From positions 124,001 through 188,000 of the forward strand of contig NZ_JAZGLW010000004.1 in NCBI RefSeq assembly GCF_036409155.1: DNA of 64,000 nt, in the 5' to 3' direction. Source of the stretch: Mycobacterium sp. 050128. Lineage in GTDB: Bacteria > Actinomycetota > Actinomycetes > Mycobacteriales > Mycobacteriaceae. Made by a program: the position numbers and the translations under genes. How positions within the stretch are numbered: position 1 is the first letter of the stretch; each line of letters starts with the position of its first letter. Positions 1 through 8,695 of the stretch are shown piece after piece. Below the pieces are notes generated by a model. It ran no database searches. It worked only from the letters and a program-made list of their open reading frames with translations, and had not been told where the DNA came from.

Positions 1-501
1 GGCGGCGCCCCTGGGCACCACCTTGGTGTCGCCGGTGACGATCTGCACACCCGCCGTCGCGGCGGCCGCGGCCATATCGGCGACGATCTCTTTCAACTCG
101 GCGATCGCGAAGCCCTCCTCGAGCACGAACGCCGCCGATATCCAGGCCGGTACGGCCCCGGTCATCGCCAGGTCGTTGCAGGTGCCATAGACGGCGAGTT
201 CACCGACCGAACCACCCGGAAAACGCCTGGGCTGCACCACAAACGAGTCGGTGGACATCGCCAGTCGCTCGCCGCTGGGCAACGTGAGCACCGCGCCGTC
301 GCCGAGTGACTCCAGCGCCGGGTTGCGAAACGCCTCCATGAACACCGCGTCCATCAGTGCCGCCGACGCTTTGCCGCCGGCGCCATGCGCCAGCGTCACA
401 TGGTCGTCGAGCAACCGGGGGCGGCGCCGCCGGAACGACTCGATCCGCTCGATGACCTCGCCCTCGGCGAAGCGCGGTCCCGACGAAAGATAGTTGTTCA
501 C
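1..501 (-). CDS. hypE: HypE, hydrogenase cyanide-ligand maturation protein (3' end cut by window edge)
   Basis: HypE dehydrates the carbamoyl group that HypF attaches to its C-terminal cysteine, giving the thiocyanate that becomes the CN ligands of the NiFe site. The visible 167 residues start at a GTG that overlaps the preceding SIS gene stop (GTGA). They show the AIR-synthase-like N-domain: HGAGGKAS near residue 39, the STDSFVV strand, and GTCNDLAMTGA. The C-terminal half with the catalytic Cys tail lies outside the window. Last visible gene of the hydrogenase operon. Confidence 0.93.
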   Translation of the reverse strand, partial: MNNYLSSGPRFAEGEVIERIESFRRRRPRLLDDHVTLAHGAGGKASAALMDAVFMEAFRNPALESLGDGAVLTLPSGERLAMSTDSFVVQPRRFPGGSVGELAVYGTCNDLAMTGAVPAWISAAFVLEEGFAIAELKEIVADMAAAAATAGVQIVTGDTKVVPRGAA

Positions 502-1166
502 GCGGCCCCCAAACCTCGGTCGCCGGATCGTTCGTGAACCGCCAGCCACAGCTGATAGCCGAGCAGCGCTTGGGATTCCTGGATCCGGTGCACACTTTGC
601 GATCGAACGACGAAGCAAATGTCCACATTTGGATTGTTCGCGAAGGCGCCGCCGTCGTAACCGGCGAAGCCGATGGTGTACAGACCGCGTTGGTGCGCCT
701 CGGCGAGCGCGGTGAGTAGATTCGGCGAGTTGCCGCTCGTCGACATCGCGATGGCGATGTCACCGGCCTTCGCGCGGGCGATCAACTGCCGGGCGAATAC
801 CAGCTCGAACCCGACATCGTTGCCCAGCGCGGTCACGATTGCCTGGTCGGCGGTCAACGACCAGGCCGGCAGCGACGTGCCGATCGGCGGCCGGGCGAAC
901 AAGGTGGCAAGGGTAGTGGAATCCGTGCAGCTGCCGCCGTTTCCGAAGGTGAACATCCGCCCGCCCGCGGCGAAGCGGCGCGCCGTCTCGGTGGCGGCCG
1001 CGTCCAGCAGGTCGGCGTTGGCGTCCAGCGTGGCGCGCCGCAATGCCAGGCTTTCGGCCGCTTTCGCCCGCGCCGAGGCGGCCAGATCGGCGAGTAGCGA
1101 GGTGGGGTCGTCCTCCTCGGCGTCGATGAACGGATAGAGAAAGTTGGTGGGTTCGTCGTGGCTCAT
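498..1166 (-). CDS. SIS-domain protein (GmhA-like fold) of the hydrogenase operon
   Basis: 222 residues with a sugar-isomerase (SIS) fold: phosphosugar loop GNGGS at residues 75-79 and STSGNSPN at 142-149, both typical of phosphoheptose isomerase GmhA. The catalytic region looks altered: where GmhA has Glu in the helix after GNGGS and His in the late RIQE-x-H segment, this protein has LATLF and RIQESQALLGY. Isomerase activity is therefore doubtful. It overlaps the upstream SIS-HypC gene (TGATG) and the downstream hypE (GTGA), so it is translationally tied to NiFe maturation. ATG at 1166 is chosen over an in-frame TTG at 1169. Function not established; a phosphosugar-binding or scaffolding role is inferred. 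Confidence 0.85.
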   Translation of the reverse strand: MSHDEPTNFLYPFIDAEEDDPTSLLADLAASARAKAAESLALRRATLDANADLLDAAATETARRFAAGGRMFTFGNGGSCTDSTTLATLFARPPIGTSLPAWSLTADQAIVTALGNDVGFELVFARQLIARAKAGDIAIAMSTSGNSPNLLTALAEAHQRGLYTIGFAGYDGGAFANNPNVDICFVVRSQSVHRIQESQALLGYQLWLAVHERSGDRGLGAA

Positions 1167-1906
1167 CAAGCATCCTCGATTCGGCTGATCGCGGTGCCGG
1201 CGTGCACGAGCACCAAATCACCTGTGGCAACGGGGCCGACGAGCGTGGTCACGACGTTCTCCATGCCGCGTGCGGTGCGCACGGTGGCGGTCTCGCCGGC
1301 GGTGTCGGCCGTCACCTCGCCCAGGCGGCCCTCGTCGCTGCACGTCACGCAAACTGCGTCCGTTGTGTCGCACTGCGACGAGCCGGGTTTGAGCAGCCCG
1401 GAGTGCTCGAAGCAGACGTGCGTGAGCTCCCACAGCAGGTGATAGAACAACACGAAGCCACCGGTTGCGGGCACGCGCGGATCCGGGTCGTCCAGCCACA
1501 GCACGTGATCGGCCATCCCTGCCTCTGGTCGGTCGCCGCTGCCGATCCAAATCGTGGTGGCACCCCATGCGGGGCTTCGTCGCATCACCGAGCGCACGTC
1601 GGTGTCGTCCGCGCCGGACACCGCGATCACGATGTCGCCGGGGCGCACCGAAACCCGAACCAGATCAACCAAATCGGGTCCGGTGAGTGCGACAGCGGGC
1701 AATGCTCGTTTCCCCACGACCACCGGATGGACGAATTCGACCGCGATGTGCAGCGCATGCGGCTCCCAGGACGGGGCGATGGACCACATGGTGGCGCCGG
1801 CGGCGAACCGCTTGGCCAACGTGAAGGCCGTGGCGGCCAAGTCGGTGGCTAGATCCGAGGCCAGTTCGGCGCCGAGCCCGCGGTCGATCGCCGTGAACGT
1901 CGTCAT
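1166..1906 (-). CDS. SIS-like domain fused to a HypC/HupF-like domain
   Basis: 246 residues. Residues about 1-175 follow the layout of the neighbouring SIS protein (RFAAG at 33-37, LPAVALT at 69-75, GDIVIAVSG at 90-98), but the GNGGS phosphate loop is replaced by IAPSW, so this SIS copy looks degenerate. Residues about 184-246 resemble HypC/HupF: a Cys near the domain start (CVTC, Cys186 and Cys189), then a small beta-barrel ending [19 protein letters not shown]. HypC carries the Fe(CN)2CO unit between HypD and the large subunit, so the fusion may bring an SIS partner to that complex (inference). Overlaps hypF and the next SIS gene. A separate canonical HypC is encoded at 4253..4516. Confidence 0.85.
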   Translation of the reverse strand: MTTFTAIDRGLGAELASDLATDLAATAFTLAKRFAAGATMWSIAPSWEPHALHIAVEFVHPVVVGKRALPAVALTGPDLVDLVRVSVRPGDIVIAVSGADDTDVRSVMRRSPAWGATTIWIGSGDRPEAGMADHVLWLDDPDPRVPATGGFVLFYHLLWELTHVCFEHSGLLKPGSSQCDTTDAVCVTCSDEGRLGEVTADTAGETATVRTARGMENVVTTLVGPVATGDLVLVHAGTAISRIEDA

Positions 1907-4251
1907 GACATCTCCTCGAGTGCGGTGAGCGTCGAGATCGCCGCCTGGCCCAACGCCAGCCCGCCGTCGTTGGGCGGAACGGTGTGATGGGTCAGCACCT
2001 CAAAACCGTTGCGCTGCAGCAGCTCGCGACAGGCGCGCAAGAGCAGCACGTTCTGGAAGACGCCGCCGGTCAGGCCGACCAGCCGGATCGGGCCGGCCAC
2101 CTGCGTAACCACCTTTGCGACCGCGATCGCGACCGCCCGGTGGAACGCGGCCGCCAGCAGCTCCGGTGGCGTGCCCGCGTAGAGCGCCGACACCGTGGTT
2201 TGCACGCAGGTGGCCGGGTCGATCACCCCGTCGGGCCGCACGGTCAGCGGCAGCGACGGACCCGGGCCGGCGGCGCGCTCGGCCAGCGCCTCGAGTTCGA
2301 TGGCGGCCTGGCCTTCGTAGTCGATGCGGTGCCGCACCCCCAATAGCGAGGCGATCGCGTCGAACAACCGGCCCATGCTGGAACACGGCACACATCCGGT
2401 GCCGCTCTCCAATTGCGAACGGGTGAGCCGCAATTCCTCGACCGAAGCCGCGGCAACCGGCGCCAGCTGCGGGGTCCAGTCGACGCCGGCCATCCACAAC
2501 TGGGACAGCGCCATCCGCCACGGGTTGCGAACGGCGGCGTCGCCGCCCGGCAGTGGCACCGGCAGCAGATGCCCGGCCCGCACGAAGCGGTGGCTGTCGT
2601 GGCCGAGGACGAGGATCTCCCCGCCCCAGATCGTGTCGTCACAGCCGTAGCCGGTGCCGTCGAAGGAGACGCCGACCACGGGTGCACCGATGCGGCCGTG
2701 TTCGGCCAACAGCGACACCACATGCGCGTGATGGTGCTGGACGAGATCCAGCGGTCGATCACCGGCGCGACGCTCGGCCCAGCTGCGGGTGTGATACCCC
2801 GGGTGCAGGTCGGCGGCCAATCTGGCCGGCTCACCACGGATTTCGCTGAGTTGGCGCACCGCACGCTCGAACGCCCGCAGCGTCTCCCAGCTGGCCATGT
2901 CGCCGATGTGACCGGACAGGTATGCGCGCGAACCGTCGGTGAGGCAGAAGGTGTTCTTCAGCTCGCCGCCCACCGCGAGCACCGCCGGGCCGCTGCGCCC
3001 CAGATCGACCGGCAGTGGGGCATAACCGCGCGAGCGGCGGATCGGAAGCTCCCGGGCCCCTTGCTGGTCTGCGACCACGCGCACCACCGAGTCGTCGCAC
3101 GGCACGTGAATGGGCCGATCGTGATCGAGGATCGCGTCGCACAGTCCCGGAAGCCTGGACGCGACATCGTCGTCGGTGAAGCAGATCGGTTCCTCGGTTC
3201 GGTTGGCGCTGGTGAACACCAGCGCATCGGGAGCGGGTGTCAGCAGCAGGTGGTGCACGGGGGAGTACGGCAGCATCAACCCCAGCAGCGGGCTGCCGGG
3301 GGCAACCGCCGCGGCGACCGGGGCGCTGGGGCGGCGCCGCAACAACACGATCGGGCGCGCGGGACTCGACAACACCGCGGCCTCTGCGTCGTCGATCTCG
3401 GCGTAGCGGCGCGCCACGTCCAAGTCGCGCACCAGCATGGCAAAAGGCTTGGCGCCACGCGCTTTTCGCGACCGCAATGCCCCGACGGCCGTTTCGTCGT
3501 CGACGGCACACGCCAGGTGGTAGCCGCCGATGCCCTTGATCGCGACCACCGCGCCCGCCGTCAGCATTCGTTGCGCGGCCGCCAGAGCCGCATCCGATCC
3601 CGCGACCCGCCCGTCCTGCGAGCAGAACCACAGTGAGGGACCGCATTCGGGGCAGGCGATCGGCTGGGCGTGGAACCGGCGATTGCCGGGATCGTGGTAT
3701 TCGGCCGCACATCGCGCGCACATGCCGAACGCCGACATCGTGGTGGCCGGGCGGTCATAAGGCAATTCGCGGATGATGGTGAACCGCGGTCCGCAGTTGG
3801 TGCACGTGACGAACGGATGGCGGTAGCGCCGATTGTGCGGGTCGAACAGCTCGGCGACACAGTCGTCGCACACCGCGATGTCGGGCGGAATCGGTGTGGT
3901 GGCGCCGGCGATCGTCTGGCTCGCCACGATCCGGAACTCGTGTCGACAACGGGTATCCGCGGTCAGGTCCACCACGCTGACAGAGGCGATGCGGGCCAGC
4001 GGCGGAGCCTGCGCACGTAACCGGCGACCGAACTCCGCCACGCGTGCCGGCTCGCCCTGCACCTCGAGAAAGACCGCGCCGGAGTCATTACCGACGAACC
4101 CGGCCAGGCCGAGCTCGCCGGCGATCCGGTGCACGAACGGTCGAAAGCCAACCCCCTGAACGACACCGGTCACAATGATGCGCTGTCGCACCTGCGGGTA
4201 GGAGAAGTCGGACCGAAGCAGCAGCGGCCCCGACGAGGAGAGCCCGGTCAT
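1903..4251 (-). CDS. hypF: HypF carbamoyltransferase
   Basis: 782 residues, normal for HypF, which makes carbamoyl-adenylate from carbamoyl phosphate and passes the carbamoyl group to HypE. Domains in order: acylphosphatase-like ([14 protein letters not shown] near the N terminus), two zinc fingers built from four CxxC pairs (CDDC, CTNC, CARC, CPEC, about residues 128-205), a YrdC domain (KGIGGYHLA), and a Kae1-like domain with the HHHAH metal motif and the SFDGTGYG segment. ATG at 4251 lies 1 nt after the hypC stop. The gene ends in a 4-nt overlap with the SIS-HypC fusion gene. Confidence 0.97.
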   Translation of the reverse strand: MTGLSSSGPLLLRSDFSYPQVRQRIIVTGVVQGVGFRPFVHRIAGELGLAGFVGNDSGAVFLEVQGEPARVAEFGRRLRAQAPPLARIASVSVVDLTADTRCRHEFRIVASQTIAGATTPIPPDIAVCDDCVAELFDPHNRRYRHPFVTCTNCGPRFTIIRELPYDRPATTMSAFGMCARCAAEYHDPGNRRFHAQPIACPECGPSLWFCSQDGRVAGSDAALAAAQRMLTAGAVVAIKGIGGYHLACAVDDETAVGALRSRKARGAKPFAMLVRDLDVARRYAEIDDAEAAVLSSPARPIVLLRRRPSAPVAAAVAPGSPLLGLMLPYSPVHHLLLTPAPDALVFTSANRTEEPICFTDDDVASRLPGLCDAILDHDRPIHVPCDDSVVRVVADQQGARELPIRRSRGYAPLPVDLGRSGPAVLAVGGELKNTFCLTDGSRAYLSGHIGDMASWETLRAFERAVRQLSEIRGEPARLAADLHPGYHTRSWAERRAGDRPLDLVQHHHAHVVSLLAEHGRIGAPVVGVSFDGTGYGCDDTIWGGEILVLGHDSHRFVRAGHLLPVPLPGGDAAVRNPWRMALSQLWMAGVDWTPQLAPVAAASVEELRLTRSQLESGTGCVPCSSMGRLFDAIASLLGVRHRIDYEGQAAIELEALAERAAGPGPSLPLTVRPDGVIDPATCVQTTVSALYAGTPPELLAAAFHRAVAIAVAKVVTQVAGPIRLVGLTGGVFQNVLLLRACRELLQRNGFEVLTHHTVPPNDGGLALGQAAISTLTALEEMS

Positions 4252-4252
4252 C

Positions 4253-4516
4253 TCAACCGTCCGCCGGGAGGGTGGGATCGATGCCGCCCCGGCCCATCAG
4301 TTCGAGACCGGCCATCGCCTGCTCGGCGCCCGCGCGATCGGTCTTCTCGACCACGAAGCCCATGTGGATGATCACCCAATCACCGCGCTCGAATGTCTCT
4401 TCCGGCAGCATGCCGACGTTGACCTTACGGTGCGCGCCGGTGACGTCGACCAGTGCCAGCTGGCCCTCGTAACCGTCCAGCATCCTGATCACCTGACCGG
4501 GTATCCCCAAACACAT
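4253..4516 (-). CDS. hypC: HypC hydrogenase assembly chaperone
   Basis: 87 residues starting MCLGIPGQV, the HypC signature; after Met removal the N-terminal Cys binds the Fe(CN)2CO precursor and the large subunit. The rest forms the usual small beta-barrel ([15 protein letters not shown]) with a short tail. The open frame extends further upstream, but the MCLGIP motif and the position 1 nt after the protease gene fix the start at ATG 4516. This is the canonical HypC of the operon; a second HypC-like domain is fused to an SIS domain at 1166..1906. Confidence 0.96.
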   Translation of the reverse strand: MCLGIPGQVIRMLDGYEGQLALVDVTGAHRKVNVGMLPEETFERGDWVIIHMGFVVEKTDRAGAEQAMAGLELMGRGGIDPTLPADG

Positions 4517-4517
4517 C

Positions 4518-5015
4518 TCAGCACTCCTCGCGCACTGCGCAGGCCGTCGGAGTCTGCAGCGCGGCGACGATCTCCTCGATCGCGTGCACGGCCCGCGGCA
4601 CGGCTTTGGCGACCGGTTCGGTGAGACCGATGCCTTCCTCGACGCAGCCGGCCTCACACCCGACCACAACCGTGTAGGGCGGATTGCCGCCGAGCGCCCG
4701 CAGGCTGGCGAACACCGCGGCCGGGTCCATGCTGTGGCCATCGAAACCGACGGTGGCACAACCGGAGTCATGATCGGCCTGGAACACGTGCAGGGTGCCC
4801 GGGTTGCCGCGGCTGGGTACCGCGTCGACGAGGACCAGCGTGTCCCAGTCCTCGAGCAGGTCATACGCGAGGTGCATGCCCGCGATGCCGTAGTCGGTCA
4901 CGCGGACACTCGGATTGCCGTGTGGCAGCGCGGCGCTGCGGATGACTTCGGAGCCGAATCCGTCATCGCTCAGGAAGATGTTGCCGATCCCGGCCACCAG
5001 GATGCGCGTGGTCAT
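4518..5015 (-). CDS. Hydrogenase maturation protease (HyaD/HybD, peptidase M52 family)
   Basis: 165 residues. These endopeptidases sense nickel in the large subunit and remove its C-terminal extension. Visible landmarks are VAGIGNIFLSDDGFG at the N terminus (with the conserved acidic Ni ligand), VLVDAVPS, and a mid-protein FDGHSMDP segment containing a conserved His. Its expected substrate is HhyL, which keeps an extension after its DPCLPCGVH motif. Start is ATG 5015; the frame is open upstream, but homology begins here. The end abuts hypC by 1 nt. Confidence 0.93.
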   Translation of the reverse strand: MTTRILVAGIGNIFLSDDGFGSEVIRSAALPHGNPSVRVTDYGIAGMHLAYDLLEDWDTLVLVDAVPSRGNPGTLHVFQADHDSGCATVGFDGHSMDPAAVFASLRALGGNPPYTVVVGCEAGCVEEGIGLTEPVAKAVPRAVHAIEEIVAALQTPTACAVREEC

Positions 5016-5032
5016 TGCCGTCTCCGACGCGG

Positions 5033-5152
5033 CTACATCCGCCTCAATTTCAGGTAGCGGCGGGCGTCGGGCAGCGACACCACTCCCAGCACCACCGCGA
5101 TCCCGACCACCAGGGCGATGACGGCGATGAAGATCCAACCTAGGACTTCCAT
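5033..5152 (-). CDS. 39-residue single-pass membrane microprotein of the hydrogenase operon
   Basis: A 39-codon gene whose ATG overlaps the end of the upstream 451-residue gene by 13 nt. It encodes one strongly hydrophobic helix (about residues 4-25, rich in Ile, Val, Ala and Gly) and a basic tail RRYLKLRRM, which predicts Nout-Cin topology by the positive-inside rule. It resembles the small DUF6893-type proteins recalled from actinobacterial hydrogenase clusters, though the family was not checked. The hydrogenase subunits have no membrane segment, so a role as membrane anchor or quinone-side adaptor is attractive but is inference. Confidence 0.72.
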   Translation of the reverse strand: MEVLGWIFIAVIALVVGIAVVLGVVSLPDARRYLKLRRM

Positions 5153-6495
5153 GTCGAACTCCTTTCATGGGTGTTGCTTTCCGTCTCCAGAGGCTCGATT
5201 TCGTCGGGGGAGAAGTACAGGTAACGGCCGTACCAGTCATGCAGTTCGGCGGCCGGGTCGTCCTCGACCACGACACCGACATGCTTGTTGCCCTCGACGT
5301 CCTCGTGCACCGACGTGACACGGGCGGTCTTGCCGGCGACGAAGATGTCCTGGGCGTCGGCGTTGCGCAGCGGCCGCAACCGGACCCGGCTGCCCCGCGC
5401 GACCGGGGTACCGTTCACCAGCACCGCGTCGATCTCGGGCCGAACAGCAGTGTCCGCCAATGGATCCCACCAGTCGACGCCGTCGGGAATCTCCGGGACC
5501 AGGCCCGCGGGAATGTCGAGCCGGTGCGGATCGCGCAGCACGCCGTGCAGGCGCGTCATCGCGTCGGGCGACATCGTGTCGCACGCCTCGATGATCCGTG
5601 CGGCCCGCGGATCCGTGGCCCGGGCCTGCGCTTTCTCGTCGTCGGTCATCGTCATCACGCGCAGCGTCAGGATCTCGTCGATCTCGGTGCAGTCATACAG
5701 CGCGGTGTTGCTCTGCTCGGCGACCTCGGGGTGGTCGTAGAGAATGATGGGTGAGATCAGCAGCATGTCTTGGCTGCCGGGCGGACCGGCCAGCACGGGG
5801 AAGCAGCGGTGCTGGGTGCACCGCGACACTGCCTCGGCCGCCGCCGGCGGTGGCTCGAGCATCGAGACGAATCGGCCACCAATGACTTCGGCGATCAGGT
5901 GGCTGCCGATCATGGACCGCGCGATCGCGTCATCCTTGTCCGCTGCGGCGTCACCGATATTGTTCAGCCGCACCGAGATTCGGCGCATCGCGCCGTCGGG
6001 ATCGCTGGAGACGGACAGCTCGCCGCGGATCTGCTTGCGTTCACGGACCAGGCGGCCGCCTTCGAGGCGTTCGATGTCGGTCGCCGCTTCTGCCACAATC
6101 GGCAGTGTCCACGGTGGGTCGTCGAACGCAATAGGGCCGAAGGACCTCTCGCACTCCACGGCTTCGTCCCAGGTCAGCCAGGAGCCGGCCGGCGTGGTGA
6201 GCTTGGCAACCGGTTCGTATAGATCGTCCGCGGCCGCGCGTTCGGCCCGCCGGTGCTGCAACTGCAGGAACCGGACCACCAGCGTGAGCGTCCCGGTTCC
6301 CTCGACCAGGAACTGCGCCGCCAACCCGTCGTCTTCGCCCAGGCCTGCCTGCGCCGCGCCGGGCGGTCCCAGAACACCGAACTGCCAACGTGATTGGTTC
6401 TTGCTCGACGTGCCGCGGTACGGATAGAGCAGATAACCCTCGTAGAGCACCGCGTCGGCGACGGCGCGGGCCCGGTCCCGGCTCGACGTCGTCAT
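5140..6495 (-). CDS. Uncharacterised 451-residue protein of the hydrogenase operon
   Basis: Soluble protein with no signal peptide or membrane helix. I do not recognise a characterised family. The N-terminal part (AVLYEGYLLYPYRGTS) and middle are mixed alpha/beta. The last 90 residues read like a small barrel (PVARGSRVRLRPLRNAD, then DWYGRYLYFSPDEIE). Cysteines are few. ATG 6495 is chosen because it overlaps the preceding stop (ATGA); the frame is open further upstream. It overlaps the microprotein gene by 13 nt. Fixed position among hhy genes suggests a role in assembly or partner recruitment, not catalysis (inference). Confidence 0.8.
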   Translation of the reverse strand: MTTSSRDRARAVADAVLYEGYLLYPYRGTSSKNQSRWQFGVLGPPGAAQAGLGEDDGLAAQFLVEGTGTLTLVVRFLQLQHRRAERAAADDLYEPVAKLTTPAGSWLTWDEAVECERSFGPIAFDDPPWTLPIVAEAATDIERLEGGRLVRERKQIRGELSVSSDPDGAMRRISVRLNNIGDAAADKDDAIARSMIGSHLIAEVIGGRFVSMLEPPPAAAEAVSRCTQHRCFPVLAGPPGSQDMLLISPIILYDHPEVAEQSNTALYDCTEIDEILTLRVMTMTDDEKAQARATDPRAARIIEACDTMSPDAMTRLHGVLRDPHRLDIPAGLVPEIPDGVDWWDPLADTAVRPEIDAVLVNGTPVARGSRVRLRPLRNADAQDIFVAGKTARVTSVHEDVEGNKHVGVVVEDDPAAELHDWYGRYLYFSPDEIEPLETESNTHERSSTWKS

Positions 6496-7133
6496 GCCGT
6501 CGTCCGTTCCGAATCCAATAGCGAGGTGACCGCCTGGTCGAGGTCGAGCATGCCCTGTACCGACTTGTAATTGGCCAGTGCGGCGATCGTCTCGTGATTC
6601 AACCGGACCCAGCCGGTGTTGGGATAGTGCTGCGCGATCAGCGCCCGCCACGCCTGCACCGGCATGTCGTAACGGTGCTCGCGGTCCCACGGCACCTGCT
6701 GCACCGAGAAGCCGCGCTCGGATTTGACGAATATGGTTCCGCTGAACAGGAATTGCAGCGGCACCGCGCCGTCGCGCAGCGCGTGCAGATACTTAGAAGC
6801 CGTGACCTCGAAGTCGTAGGTGCAATCCAGCGCAAGCTGCACCGTGGTGTGTCCGGCGAATCCGGGCACCATCGCGGTGCAGTGCTGCCAGAGGAAGCCG
6901 TGTTGGGTGCTCGCCCAGCGCTCGCGTGGCCCGAACAAGTCGATCAGCCCGGCCGCCTCCTCATCGGAGTACGACCGGCGCGGCGGCTCGATGCGCACCT
7001 GACAGCGCAGCGCGATGGCGTGCACCGGGTCGTCCCCGTCGGCCACGACGCCGACGCGGGCGGTCAGCACCGGGCTGACCGCGTACGGTTCGGGCGCGAC
7101 GTCGAGAATGTTGTAGGTCACCTCGGCGCTCAT
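6492..7133 (-). CDS. Uncharacterised hydrogenase-operon protein (DUF6084-like)
   Basis: 213 residues starting MSAEVTYNILDVAPEPYA, without signal peptide or membrane helix. It has a beta-rich, immunoglobulin-like look (alternating hydrophobic strands such as AIALRCQVRIEPP and CTYDFEVTASKYL). I assign it to the DUF6084-type family from memory of actinobacterial hydrogenase clusters; this was not verified. Both ends overlap neighbours by 4 nt, so stoichiometric co-translation with the flanking genes is likely. No catalytic motif is visible. Confidence 0.75.
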   Translation of the reverse strand: MSAEVTYNILDVAPEPYAVSPVLTARVGVVADGDDPVHAIALRCQVRIEPPRRSYSDEEAAGLIDLFGPRERWASTQHGFLWQHCTAMVPGFAGHTTVQLALDCTYDFEVTASKYLHALRDGAVPLQFLFSGTIFVKSERGFSVQQVPWDREHRYDMPVQAWRALIAQHYPNTGWVRLNHETIAALANYKSVQGMLDLDQAVTSLLDSERTTA

Positions 7134-7765
7134 GGCGGCGTCTCCACCGCACGGGCCGCGATCGCGGCGAAGAACTCCTCGATGAACCGCCGTGCCTCCT
7201 GGCCGCCGTCGAAGCCGCGCCACATCATGCGCAGGCGGCCGACGAATTCGTAGCAGGCGTCGATCGGGACGAGATAGCTTTGCGGCCGCGCGGATTCGCT
7301 GCTCTCCGGCACCCGGACCAGCAGTGCCTCCACGTCGGGGGTGAGCAGGCCCACCCGCGGATCGGCCGCGCGGATGGCGTTCCAGGCGTCGAGGTCCAGC
7401 TCGGACTCGCAGGCCCCGGCGGGGCCGGGATAGAACGCCACCGTGCGCGACAGCTCGGAGTTGGTGAAGAAGAAGGCCACGCCGACCGGAATCTGAAGTG
7501 CGTCCCAGCCGCGCCGGTCCAACGCGAAATTCGGGAATGCGAGGTACCTGTCCGGCACCGCGCGGTAGCGCAAATCGGCGTGCGCGTCGGTGAACAGCAG
7601 ATAGCAGGCGCGGCACACGCACATCAATTGCCGGCCTCCGACATTCACGACGTGCTGATGTTCGTCGGCGATGCTCTCCGAGCACATTTCGCAGCGCTCG
7701 CCGGTCTGCTCGGGAGTCGCGCGGCCGCTCTTGATACGGGCCAGCACGTCATACGGAGTTGTCAT
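7130..7765 (-). CDS. Uncharacterised Cys-rich hydrogenase-operon protein (DUF5947-like)
   Basis: 211 residues. The N terminus carries CEMC (Cys25, Cys28) and CVCRAC (Cys49, Cys51, Cys54) with His36 and His38 between them, a plausible treble-clef zinc site or a metal/Fe-S site. The remainder is soluble alpha/beta. The family name DUF5947 is recalled, not checked. The gene overlaps hhyE upstream and the DUF6084-like gene downstream by 4 nt each. A role in cofactor insertion or electron-carrier assembly is inferred from the cysteines and the operon position. Confidence 0.76.
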   Translation of the reverse strand: MTTPYDVLARIKSGRATPEQTGERCEMCSESIADEHQHVVNVGGRQLMCVCRACYLLFTDAHADLRYRAVPDRYLAFPNFALDRRGWDALQIPVGVAFFFTNSELSRTVAFYPGPAGACESELDLDAWNAIRAADPRVGLLTPDVEALLVRVPESSESARPQSYLVPIDACYEFVGRLRMMWRGFDGGQEARRFIEEFFAAIAARAVETPP

Positions 7766-8688
7766 GCGCCGGCCCCCATCGGTTCGGCCAGTGCTACCGA
7801 CGGCACCCCGTCACGCAGCAGCAGGGGCAGCGGGTCGAGGTGAGTGCCGTCGGGGCCGGCGCCCGCGTGCACGATGTCGAATTGCGTGCCGCAGCGCGGG
7901 CAACCCAGCAGCGTCTCTTGCAGTTGGGCTCCCGCCAATGTGTCGTCGCAGACCGGGCAATGGTCGACGTAGGCCAGCGGCAGGTCGCCCACCCGGCACA
8001 CCACGATCGTGGCGTCCGAAATCCGGAATCCGGCAACCTCGCCGGGCGCCAACTCGGCCAGTTCGGGCACCGCGTGCCAGCTGGAGCCGTTCGAATGCAC
8101 CGTCGAACCGTTCGAACGCACATGCGCTAGAAGTGCTTCCGCGGGAATCACGGACGGTTCGGCCGAGGGCTGGGCGGTCACCACCTCGATCGCCGAAATC
8201 TCCGGCGCCGCAGCGCGAACGGCGTCCTCGACGGCGAGCTCCAGCGTCACCGCCGACGACGGGCAGCTCTTGCAGCTGCCGGTGAAAGCCAGCCGCACGG
8301 TGCTTTCTCCCGTCGCTGCGACGGGGACGATCTCCAGCAGATCGACGTCGCCGCCGTGTGAACCCAGATACGGGCGCACCCGGTCCAGCGCGTCGGAGAC
8401 CCGGCGATGCAGATCGTGTGGGTGCAAGCCGTGCACAAGGAGCAGGCTGGCCACCAGGTCGTCGGTGGCCAGCCGCTCGGTCAGGTCGGGATCACCCAAT
8501 TGCATGATCCGCTCGAGCCCGGCTCCGTAGAGCCCGACTACCTCACGGACCAGCTGCTGTGCGCGCTCATACGCTGCCGTGCCACCTGCCGCGCAGGAAT
8601 CCAGGAGTATCTGGATCCGATCGCCCGCAGTACGCCATTGCACTTCGCTTTCGGAGGCTTCTCGGGGTTGCTCCGGGCGATCCGCCAT
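7762..8688 (-). CDS. hhyE: HhyE-like iron-sulfur protein: NifU/Nfu domain plus Rieske-like Cys4 domain
   Basis: 308 residues. A central Nfu domain has the Fe-S scaffold motif at Cys139/Cys142 (GSCKSCPSS). The C-terminal 90 residues read like a Rieske-type ferredoxin, but the ligands are CPVC (244-247) and CPRC (263-266), so the two usual His ligands are replaced by Cys. In M. smegmatis the equivalent gene after hhyL (HhyE) is reported to be needed to pass electrons from the hydrogenase to the respiratory chain. ATG 8688 follows GGAGGA closely. The frame stays open upstream through a 54-bp tandem repeat, so a longer N terminus cannot be excluded. Confidence 0.86.
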   Translation of the reverse strand: MADRPEQPREASESEVQWRTAGDRIQILLDSCAAGGTAAYERAQQLVREVVGLYGAGLERIMQLGDPDLTERLATDDLVASLLLVHGLHPHDLHRRVSDALDRVRPYLGSHGGDVDLLEIVPVAATGESTVRLAFTGSCKSCPSSAVTLELAVEDAVRAAAPEISAIEVVTAQPSAEPSVIPAEALLAHVRSNGSTVHSNGSSWHAVPELAELAPGEVAGFRISDATIVVCRVGDLPLAYVDHCPVCDDTLAGAQLQETLLGCPRCGTQFDIVHAGAGPDGTHLDPLPLLLRDGVPSVALAEPMGAGA

Positions 8689-8695
8689 GTGTCCT

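Noticed and set aside
498..1166. Functional phosphoheptose isomerase (gmhA)
   Set aside because: The fold matches but catalytic Glu and His positions appear replaced, and the gene is embedded in hyp genes, so the enzyme name was not used.
2413..3636. 407-codon plus-strand frame opposite hypF
   Set aside because: Shadow of the hypF codon pattern; no protein family recognised.
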